Shown one piece after another: positions 1-5,246 of a stretch of 8,296 nt of DNA. The DNA comes from Gulosibacter sediminis (GTDB lineage: Bacteria > Actinomycetota > Actinomycetes > Actinomycetales > Microbacteriaceae): positions 89,229 to 97,524 of the forward strand of contig NZ_JACXJG010000018.1 of NCBI RefSeq assembly GCF_014904065.1, written 5' to 3'. The notes under the pieces were generated by a model that had not been told where the DNA came from, searched no databases, and saw only the letters and a program-made list of their open reading frames with translations. The translations under genes were made by a program, and so were the position numbers. Position 1 is the stretch's first letter. Each line of letters starts with the position of its first letter.

Positions 1-2
1 AC

Positions 3-272
3 GGCGAGGCCGACACTATGCTTGGCCCCGACGGCGAGCGCTACCGCGCCTGCGATACCGAGCAGCACCACCACCACCTTGTCTGCCGCGTTTGCGGCCG
101 CACCGTCGAGGTCGAGGCCCCTGAGGTCGAGGCCTGGGCCGCGAAGGTCGCGAAGCAGCACGGCTTCAGCGCGATCACGCACGACCTCGAGGTCTTCGGC
201 ATCTGCGCCGAGTGCCGCGCCGCTGCTGGCGCCGAAGTTGCCGCCAAGACTGGTGCTGCCGCAGACAATTAA
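3..272 (+). CDS. zur: Fur-family metalloregulator, Zur-like (3' part only)
   Basis: The reading frame is open from the left edge and stops with TAA at 270-272, giving the last 89 residues of a Fur-superfamily repressor; the N-terminal winged-helix DNA-binding half lies outside the window. What remains is the dimerisation and metal-binding domain. It has a run of four histidines followed by LVCRVCG, and later the pair CAEC. Together these are the two CxxC pairs of the structural zinc site, with the histidines supplying regulatory metal ligands. The stretch EAWAAKVAKQHGF and the following FGICAEC resemble, from family knowledge, actinobacterial Zur/FurB more than iron-sensing FurA. The C-terminal tail after CAEC is Ala-rich and probably disordered. 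Zur proteins repress zinc uptake genes and zinc-free ribosomal protein paralogues when zinc is plentiful, and three ribosomal protein genes follow immediately. The Fur-family call is safe; the Zur assignment is an inference, and another Fur-type sensor is possible. Confidence 0.8.
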   Translation, partial: GEADTMLGPDGERYRACDTEQHHHHLVCRVCGRTVEVEAPEVEAWAAKVAKQHGFSAITHDLEVFGICAECRAAAGAEVAAKTGAAADN

Positions 273-275
273 TGC

Positions 276-304
276 TTGCCGTACCGCATCCTGCCCGGTA
301 GAGT
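276..304 (+). promoter_or_regulatory. Sigma-A-type promoter for rpmB-rpmG-rpsN
   Basis: TTGCCG (276-281) and TAGAGT (299-304) are separated by exactly 17 bases. The -10 fits the TAGRRT form common in high-GC actinobacteria, and the -35 keeps TTG. It lies just after the stop of the Fur-family gene, so transcription would start near 311 and give a leader of about 130 bases before rpmB. This is a match by eye; no start site was measured. Confidence 0.5.
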
Positions 305-400
305 AAGTCGCTGGTGCGCTTGGGGTTCCCCTCCGGCGTAACCGTGCTCGGACGAGGTTCATCACTGACAGCTCGCTCGGGTGCCGACAAGAGATCTTGG

Positions 401-422
401 GCAGCACGTTCATGCGTGTTGC
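401..422 (+). promoter_or_regulatory. Leader hairpin just upstream of the rpmB ribosome binding site
   Basis: GCAGCACG (401-408) pairs with CGTGTTGC (415-422) over 8 bp, including one G-U pair, around a 6-base loop. It ends 8 bases before the AAGGAG of rpmB (430-435), inside the predicted leader. It could influence ribosome loading or be bound by a regulator, but hairpins of this size arise by chance in GC-rich DNA. Confidence 0.3.
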
Positions 423-441
423 GGTATTGAAGGAGAAGGCA

Positions 442-678
442 ATGGCAGCAGTGTGCCAGGTGACCGGTGCTACACCGCAGTTCGGTCACAACATTTCGCA
501 CTCGCACCGACGCACCAAGCGTCGGTTCGACCCGAACATTCAGAAGAAGAAGTACTTCGTGCCCTCGCTCGGCCGCAGCGTGACCCTCACGCTTTCGGCC
601 AAGGGCATCAAGGTCATCGACGCCCGCGGCATTGACGCGGTTGTCGCCGACCTCCTCAAGAAGGGAGTGAAGCTCTAA
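442..678 (+). CDS. rpmB: 50S ribosomal protein L28
   Basis: A 78-residue protein of the usual length for bacterial L28, a basic component of the large subunit. The N-terminus MAAVCQVTG, the following [20 protein letters not shown] and the C-terminal [13 protein letters not shown] are typical of actinobacterial L28. Only one cysteine (Cys5) is present, so no four-cysteine zinc site can form. I chose ATG 442 because AAGGAG (430-435) sits 6 bases upstream and the protein then begins at the conserved N-terminus; an in-frame ATG at 397 would add 15 residues foreign to the family. The stop codon TAA overlaps the ATG of rpmG by one base (TAATG), so the two genes are probably translationally coupled. 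It is the first gene of the operon rpmB-rpmG-rpsN. Confidence 0.95.
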   Translation: MAAVCQVTGATPQFGHNISHSHRRTKRRFDPNIQKKKYFVPSLGRSVTLTLSAKGIKVIDARGIDAVVADLLKKGVKL

Positions 679-848
679 TGGCCAAGAAGGGTCAGGACAT
701 CCGTCCGATTATCAAGCTCCGCTCCACCGCCGGTACTGGGTTCACCTACGTGACCAAGAAGAACCGCCGGAACACCCCGGACCGCCTCGTGCTCAAGAAG
801 TACGACCCGGTGATTCGCAAGCACGTCGACTTCCGTGAGGAGCGCTAA
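678..848 (+). CDS. rpmG: 50S ribosomal protein L33, zinc-free type
   Basis: A 56-residue very basic protein, starting [20 protein letters not shown] and containing [21 protein letters not shown], which is clearly ribosomal protein L33 of the large subunit. Zinc-binding L33 carries two CxxC pairs; this copy has no cysteine at all, so it is the C-minus form. Its start codon overlaps the rpmB stop by one base, and AAGGGAG (661-667) inside rpmB can act as ribosome binding site with a 10-base spacing. Two bases separate its stop from rpsN. C-minus L33 is often Zur-controlled in actinobacteria when a zinc-binding copy exists elsewhere; whether this genome has a second copy cannot be seen here. Confidence 0.95.
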   Translation: MAKKGQDIRPIIKLRSTAGTGFTYVTKKNRRNTPDRLVLKKYDPVIRKHVDFREER

Positions 849-850
849 AC

Positions 851-1156
851 ATGGCGAAGAAGAGCAAGATCGCAAAGAACGAAGAGCGCAAGGAGATCGT
901 CGCCCGCTACGCCGAGCGTCGCCTGCAGCTCAAGAAGCAGCTCGTTGACCCCAACGGCACCGACGAGTCGCGCGAGGAGGCCCGCGTGGGTCTCCAGAAG
1001 CTGCCCCGCAACGCTTCGCCGGTGCGCGTGCGCAACCGCGACTCGATCGACGGCCGCCCCCGTGGCGTCCTCTCGGAGTACGGCATCTCGCGTGTCCGTT
1101 TCCGCGAGATGGCGCACCGTGGCGAGCTGCCCGGCATCCGCAAGTCGAGCTGGTAG
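851..1156 (+). CDS. rpsN: 30S ribosomal protein S14, long zinc-free type
   Basis: A 101-residue S14 of the long class, a component of the head of the small subunit. It starts [17 protein letters not shown] and ends with the conserved block [22 protein letters not shown]. The short zinc-binding S14 (about 61 residues) has two CxxC pairs; here the protein has an insertion and no cysteines, so it is the C-minus form. ATG 851 follows rpmG by two bases and is preceded by GAGGAG (837-842) at an 8-base spacing. It is the last gene of the operon, closed by the hairpin at 1185-1216. In mycobacteria and streptomycetes a similar zinc-free set is induced when Zur releases its targets; in other actinobacteria such a set is the only copy. 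Confidence 0.96.
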   Translation: MAKKSKIAKNEERKEIVARYAERRLQLKKQLVDPNGTDESREEARVGLQKLPRNASPVRVRNRDSIDGRPRGVLSEYGISRVRFREMAHRGELPGIRKSSW

Positions 1157-1184
1157 TCACTAGCTGACACCGCAGTACTTCATG

Positions 1185-1224
1185 ACGCGGGCGTGCACTT
1201 CGGTGCACGCCCGCGTTGTTGTTT
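1185..1224 (+). terminator. Rho-independent terminator after rpsN
   Basis: ACGCGGGCGTGCAC (1185-1198) and GTGCACGCCCGCGT (1203-1216) form a perfect 14-bp stem around a TTCG tetraloop, followed by the T-rich TGTTGTTTG. It starts 29 bases after the rpsN stop. The stem is nearly symmetrical, but the only gene reaching it is on the plus strand. Confidence 0.88.
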
Positions 1225-1461
1225 GCCATTGGTCGTCGTTGTTTGCCGCGAAAGTTCATTACCCCATCGGGGTCAGGAAGGCTCCCAATCGCATGGGAAT
1301 CCTGGGCAAAACACGCCAAAACCCGCGTAAATTCAACGAACACGCCGCGTGGGTGTTAGTTTGGCGACGTTGCCGCACGCCGGGCCTCCCCGCACGGCGG
1401 CGACCGATAAGCAATGACTGCGCTCGCGCCCGCGAGCACCTGCGTCCGTAGGAGGGCACAC
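1225..1461 (+). promoter_or_regulatory. Intergenic region and candidate promoter upstream of the HU gene
   Basis: No gene is supported between the rpsN terminator and the HU start. The middle of the stretch is more AT-rich than the surrounding coding DNA, as promoter regions usually are. The best candidate is an extended -10, TG at 1354-1355 then TAGTTT (1357-1362), with a weak -35 TTCAAC (1332-1337) at a long 19-base spacing. A second, weaker candidate is TAAATT (1328-1333). Two small inverted repeats, ACCCC/GGGGT (1261-1273) and TCCCA/TGGGA (1283-1298), lie upstream and may be chance. If the first promoter is right, the HU leader is about 90 bases. These are readings by eye. Confidence 0.35.
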
Positions 1462-1749
1462 ATGGCAGACAACACCGTGAACAAGACCGAACTCGTCGCG
1501 ACCATCGCGGCCGAGACCGGTCAGAGCCAGGCGACCGTGAACGCTGTTCTGGACGGCCTGTTCCAGCAGCTCGCCGCGAACGCCGCGAAGGGCACCAAGG
1601 TCACCATCCCCGGTTGGCTCTCGGTTGAGCAGACCTCGCGCGCCGCGCGTAAGGGCCGCAACCCCCAGACCGGTGAAGAGATCGAGATTGCCGCTTCGAA
1701 GGGCGTCAAGATCTCGGCTGGATCGAAGCTCAAGGCTGCGGTCAAGTAG
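1462..1749 (+). CDS. hup: HU family nucleoid-associated DNA-binding protein
   Basis: A 95-residue HU/IHF-family protein, the usual length for a core HU domain. HU dimers bind and bend DNA with little sequence preference and help to compact the chromosome. The N-terminal helical dimerisation region covers about residues 1-45 (NKTELVATIAAETG onward). The beta-arm carries the family signature RKGRNPQTGEEI with the DNA-intercalating proline at residue 68, and the C-terminus ends SAGSKLKAAVK. It has no lysine- and alanine-rich tail of the kind found on mycobacterial HupB. The common GFGxF turn is replaced by PGWLSVE at 50-56, a variation I believe is seen in related actinobacteria. ATG 1462 was chosen because AGGAGGG (1450-1456) is 5 bases upstream; the in-frame ATG at 1414 would add 16 residues unrelated to HU. 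The gene stands alone between two hairpins. Confidence 0.95.
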   Translation: MADNTVNKTELVATIAAETGQSQATVNAVLDGLFQQLAANAAKGTKVTIPGWLSVEQTSRAARKGRNPQTGEEIEIAASKGVKISAGSKLKAAVK

Positions 1750-1773
1750 CACCCCCGGGTTCCCCAACCCCGC

Positions 1774-1803
1774 GAACGCCGCCCCACGGGGCGGCGTTCC
1801 GCG
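1774..1803 (+). terminator. Hairpin terminator after the HU gene
   Basis: GAACGCCGCCC (1774-1784) and GGGCGGCGTTC (1789-1799) form a perfect 11-bp GC-rich stem with a 4-base loop, 24 bases after the HU stop. There is no real T tract (CGCGTTT follows), as is common for actinobacterial hairpin terminators. Confidence 0.7.
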
Positions 1804-1858
1804 TTTCCGCCCGCGTCACGCGGTCCCGCCCGAGGCAGCCGAGTACCCTTGAAGGACC

Positions 1859-3910
1859 ATGCCAGCATCCGATCGTCGCACCGGCTGGTCGCCCGCCACG
1901 CTGCAGCTGCTGCGCTGGGGTCCGGCCGGCCTCATCCTGGTCGCACTCCTTGTCACGTGGGCCGCTCTCGCATTCGGTGGCGGTGCCGCGCCGCTCACCA
2001 TCGGCGACCCGGGCCCAATCGTGCGCTGGGGTCTGCCGATCCTTCGTCTGAGCTTCGACCTCACCGCCTCGCTCACCATCGGCGGCCTCTGCATGGCCGT
2101 CTTCGCGTGCAGCCGCGACAAGCCCGAGTTTGAGCGCGCCATGACGCTCGCGCAGGGCGGCAGCGTCGCCTGGGCACTCTCGAGCATCCTCACCTCGATG
2201 CTCACCTACCTCGACGTCTCGGCCGTGCCGTTCTCGTTCGACGCGAGCTTCGGCCAGGGCATGTGGTACTTCCTCACCAACCTCGAGCTCGGCCAGATGT
2301 GGCTCATGGCCACCGTCATGGTGATCATGCTGTCGACCGTCGTGTTCGCGGTGCGCTCGCGCTGGGGCACGCTGCTCGCCACCGGCTTCGCCCTGCTCTG
2401 CCTCTGGCCGATCGCGACCATGGGGCATGCCGTGGGCGCCGCTTCCCACGACCTCGCGGTTGGCGGGCTCACGGTGCACCTCACCGGCGCGGCCGTGTGG
2501 GTCGGCGGCCTCGTCGTCGTCACGGTACTCGCGGTCGCCGCGCGCGCCGACGCCGACCGCGATGCGCGCCGCCTCGCGCTCGTCGAGCGCTTCTCGCAGC
2601 TCGCGCTGATCTCGTTTGCGGTCGTGACCTTCTCGGGTATCGTCACCGCGTTCGTGAACATGTCTGACTTCTCGCAGCTGTTCACCACGAGCTACGGCCT
2701 GATCATGCTTGCGAAGATCGTGCTACTCGTCGTGCTCGGCGGCTTCGGCGTGCTGCAGCGCAGCTTCCTCATCAACCGGATGCGCACCCGGCTCGCGCAG
2801 GGCACGTCGACCGCCGCTCCGCTCGCGTGGCTGCTCGGCATCGAACTGCTCGTGATGGGCGCCGTTTCCGGCGCCGCCGCGGCCCTCGGGCGCACCCCGA
2901 GCCCGCAGTCGCCCGTGACGGCCGACCAGCTCTCGCAGCCGTCGCCAGCGCAGTTGCTCTCGGGCGACGAGCTGCCCCCGCCGTTCGACGCCTCGCGACT
3001 GTTCACCGAGTGGACCCTCAACCCGGTTTGGACCGCCCTCGCGGTCATCGGCCTCATCTACTACTACGTCGGCGTGGCCCGCCTGCGCCGCCGCGGCGAC
3101 GCGTGGCCGATCTGGCGCGCGGTCTCGGTCACCGTCGGCGTCGCGATCTTCCTCTACAACGTCAACGGCCCGCTCTACGTCTACGGGCGCTTCCTGTTCA
3201 GCTTCCACATGACCGAGCACATGATCCTCTCGATGATCGTGCCGATCTTCCTCGTCATGGGCGCCCCGATGACACTGCTGCTGCGCAGCGTCAAGGCGCG
3301 CAAGGACGGCTCGATGGGCGGCCGCGAGTGGGCGCTGCACATCGTGCACTCGAAGTGGGCGCAGTTCTTCTCGCACCCGATCGTCGCGGGCGTGAACTTC
3401 GCGATTGCGCTGCTCATGTTCTACTTCACCCCGCTGTTCCGCTGGGCGACGTACGACCACGTCGGGCACATGTGGATGATCGCCCACTTCCTCATCGTGG
3501 GCTACCTCTTCGTCGAGTCGCTCGTCGGCGACGACCCCGCGCGCACCCGGGCCTCGTACCCGATGCGGCTCATCTCGCTCGTGCTCGTCATGACCTTCCA
3601 CGCCTTCTTCGGCCTCGCCGTGATGACCGGCACAGGCCTGCTTGTCGCCGACTGGTACGGCGCGACCGGCCGCGACTGGGGCGCCGAATCGGCGATCGTC
3701 GACCAGCAGATCGGCGGCGCGATCGCCTGGGGCATTGGCGAGTTCCCGACCGTGATCCTCGCTTTGCTCGTCGGACTGCAGTGGTTCAGGTCGGACAAGC
3801 GCCGTGCCGCGCGCGAGGATCGCCGGGCGCTGCGCGACGAGGACGCCGAGCTGCGTGCCTACAATGAGCGCTTCAAGCGATTGGCCGAGAAGGATGGGGT
3901 GGGACAGTGA
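1859..3910 (+). CDS. Fused CopD-like / CtaG cytochrome c oxidase assembly membrane protein
   Basis: A 683-residue integral membrane protein with about 15-16 hydrophobic segments by eye. The N-terminal half (about 20-343) is CopD-like. It includes GHAVGAASHDL with His190 and His197, then His207 and the motif WVGG (214-217), and the block from about 240 to 303 (ERFSQLALISF, later TTSYGLIMLAKI) that typifies the CopD copper-transport domain. A Pro/Ser/Gln-rich linker (345-375) leads to the CtaG half (about 384-642), with FHMTEHMILSMIVPIFLVMGAP (His450, His454), SHP at 505-507, DHVGH (534, 537), His543 and MTFHAFFG (His581). CtaG helps deliver copper during assembly of caa3-type cytochrome c oxidase, and the CopD-CtaG fusion is a recurrent actinobacterial form. 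After residue 642 comes a highly charged, probably cytosolic helical tail. The start ATG 1859 has GAAGGA (1851-1856) only 2 bases away, an unusually tight spacing, but no good alternative start precedes the first helix. The stop overlaps the next gene by 4 bases. The copper-related role is inferred from the family. Confidence 0.92.
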   Translation: MPASDRRTGWSPATLQLLRWGPAGLILVALLVTWAALAFGGGAAPLTIGDPGPIVRWGLPILRLSFDLTASLTIGGLCMAVFACSRDKPEFERAMTLAQGGSVAWALSSILTSMLTYLDVSAVPFSFDASFGQGMWYFLTNLELGQMWLMATVMVIMLSTVVFAVRSRWGTLLATGFALLCLWPIATMGHAVGAASHDLAVGGLTVHLTGAAVWVGGLVVVTVLAVAARADADRDARRLALVERFSQLALISFAVVTFSGIVTAFVNMSDFSQLFTTSYGLIMLAKIVLLVVLGGFGVLQRSFLINRMRTRLAQGTSTAAPLAWLLGIELLVMGAVSGAAAALGRTPSPQSPVTADQLSQPSPAQLLSGDELPPPFDASRLFTEWTLNPVWTALAVIGLIYYYVGVARLRRRGDAWPIWRAVSVTVGVAIFLYNVNGPLYVYGRFLFSFHMTEHMILSMIVPIFLVMGAPMTLLLRSVKARKDGSMGGREWALHIVHSKWAQFFSHPIVAGVNFAIALLMFYFTPLFRWATYDHVGHMWMIAHFLIVGYLFVESLVGDDPARTRASYPMRLISLVLVMTFHAFFGLAVMTGTGLLVADWYGATGRDWGAESAIVDQQIGGAIAWGIGEFPTVILALLVGLQWFRSDKRRAAREDRRALRDEDAELRAYNERFKRLAEKDGVGQ

Positions 3911-5211
3911 CGCTGCAACTCACCGCCGAGCAGCAGGCCGTCTACGACGCGATCGAGCAGACGACCGAGCACCTCTTCGTTACCGGCCGCGCCGGTACCG
4001 GCAAGTCGACGCTGCTGAATCACCTCTCGTTCCACAGCGACAAGAAGCTCGTGATCTGCGCCCCGACGGGCGTGGCCGCGCTCAACGTCGGCGGCCAGAC
4101 CATCCACTCGCTGTTCAAGCTGCCGATCGGCATCATCGGCAACCAGCCGATCGAGCAGAACCGCGACGTAAAGCGGCTGCTCAAGCAGATCGACACCCTC
4201 GTCATCGACGAGGTGTCGATGGTGTCGGCCGATCTGCTCGACGCGATGGACCGCTCGCTGCGCCAGGCGCGCGAGCGCGCATCCGAGCCTTTCGGCGGCG
4301 TGCAGGTCGTCATGTTCGGCGATCCGTTCCAGCTCGCCCCGGTGCCGCCGAGCGACCCCACAGAGCGCTCGTGGCTGCGCGAGAACTACCGCTCGATGTG
4401 GTTCTTCGACGCGCACGTCTGGCGCGAGGCCGAGCTGCGCATCCACACCCTGCGCGAGATTCACCGGCAGCACGACGACGAGTTCCGCTCGCTGCTCACC
4501 GCCGTGCGCTACGGCCGCGTGACCGCGCCGATGGCGACCCGCCTCAACGAGGTCGGCGCGCGCCCCGCGCCGAACGACGGCATCATCACGCTCGCCTCGA
4601 AGAACGCGACCGTGAACCGCATCAACGCCCGCGAGCTCGAGCAGCTGCCCGGCCGCGCGATGACCGCGGCCGCCGAGATCCATGGGGATTTCGAGGGCGC
4701 CCGCACGTTCCCCGCCGAGACCGAGCTCGTGCTCAAGGAGGGCGCGCAGGTGATGTTCCTGCGCAACGACTCCGACGGCCGCTGGGTGAACGGCTCGGTC
4801 GGTGAGGTGTCGCGCATCAGTCGCACCGTCTACGTCGAGATCGACGGCGAAGAGCACGAGGTCGAGCCGATCGTATGGGAGAAGCTCAAGTACCAGATCG
4901 ACCCCGAGTCGAAGCAGCTCTCGCGCGAGGTGGTGGGGGAGTTCCACCAGTTCCCGCTGCGCCTCGCGTGGGCCGTCACCATCCACAAGTCGCAGGGCAA
5001 GACCTACGGCCGCGCCGTGGTCGACCTCGGGGCGCGCGCATTCTCGCCGGGTCAGACCTACGTCGCACTGTCGCGCATCCGCTCGCTCGAGGGGCTCTAC
5101 CTCAACCGCCCACTCACGCCCGGCGACATCTTCGTCGATAAGGACGTCATGCGGTTCATGGACGAGGTCGCGCAGGCGCAGCGCGCCGCGAAGGCCGCGG
5201 TCGAGGCGTAG
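3907..5211 (+). CDS. PIF1/RecD-like superfamily 1 DNA helicase
   Basis: A 434-residue ATPase with helicase motifs in the correct order: Walker A GRAGTGKST (27-35), motif Ia APTGVAA (52-58), Walker B VIDEVSM (99-105), motif III FGDPFQLAPV (137-146), and near the C-terminus AWAVTIHKSQGKTY (354-367) and GQTYVALSRIRSLEGLYL (382-399). The GDPFQL and the late HKSQG and ALSR blocks are those of the PIF1/RecD (SF1B, 5'-3') class, whose members unwind DNA, including structured DNA, during replication and repair. The length fits a compact single-domain PIF1-like protein; no nuclease, HRDC or zinc finger domain is fused. Translation starts at GTG 3907, overlapping the upstream stop (GTGA), so it is probably translationally coupled to the CopD-CtaG gene; a purine-rich GGATGGGGTGGGA precedes the start. 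The gene converges with the hydrolase gene, 35 bases away. The biological substrate is unknown. Confidence 0.92.
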   Translation: MTLQLTAEQQAVYDAIEQTTEHLFVTGRAGTGKSTLLNHLSFHSDKKLVICAPTGVAALNVGGQTIHSLFKLPIGIIGNQPIEQNRDVKRLLKQIDTLVIDEVSMVSADLLDAMDRSLRQARERASEPFGGVQVVMFGDPFQLAPVPPSDPTERSWLRENYRSMWFFDAHVWREAELRIHTLREIHRQHDDEFRSLLTAVRYGRVTAPMATRLNEVGARPAPNDGIITLASKNATVNRINARELEQLPGRAMTAAAEIHGDFEGARTFPAETELVLKEGAQVMFLRNDSDGRWVNGSVGEVSRISRTVYVEIDGEEHEVEPIVWEKLKYQIDPESKQLSREVVGEFHQFPLRLAWAVTIHKSQGKTYGRAVVDLGARAFSPGQTYVALSRIRSLEGLYLNRPLTPGDIFVDKDVMRFMDEVAQAQRAAKAAVEA

Positions 5212-5213
5212 CC

Positions 5214-5239
5214 GCGCGACCTCGCTCGGTCGGTCGTGC
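5214..5239 (+). terminator. Possible hairpin between convergent genes
   Basis: GCGCGACC (5214-5221) pairs with GGTCGTGC (5232-5239) over 8 bp with one G-U pair and a 10-base loop. It fills the 35-base gap between the helicase and hydrolase stop codons. No T tract follows, so termination is plausible from position but weakly supported by sequence. Confidence 0.35.
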
Positions 5240-5246
5240 CCGCACG

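Noticed and set aside
397..441. Upstream ATG extending rpmB by 15 residues
   Set aside because: The canonical L28 N-terminus starts at 442, with a good ribosome binding site that lies inside the supposed extension.
1215..1250. Direct repeat GTTGTTTGCC, twice about 24 bases apart, after rpsN
   Set aside because: Only two short copies, one overlapping the tail of the terminator; no array, no target-site duplication and no sign of a mobile element or CRISPR.
1742..2479. A 245-codon minus-strand frame opposite the start of CopD-CtaG
   Set aside because: Composition is Arg/Glu/Gly/His-rich and resembles an antisense shadow of a membrane protein; no start signal is seen.
2723..3601. A 292-codon minus-strand frame rich in Asp, Glu, His and Arg
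   Set aside because: It is the antisense of hydrophobic helices of CopD-CtaG, which explains its charged composition.
3804..4805. A 333-codon plus-strand frame overlapping the CopD-CtaG end and the helicase
   Set aside because: It overlaps two genes with clear family motifs, and its translation is dominated by Arg, Ala and Pro; it is a frame shadow.
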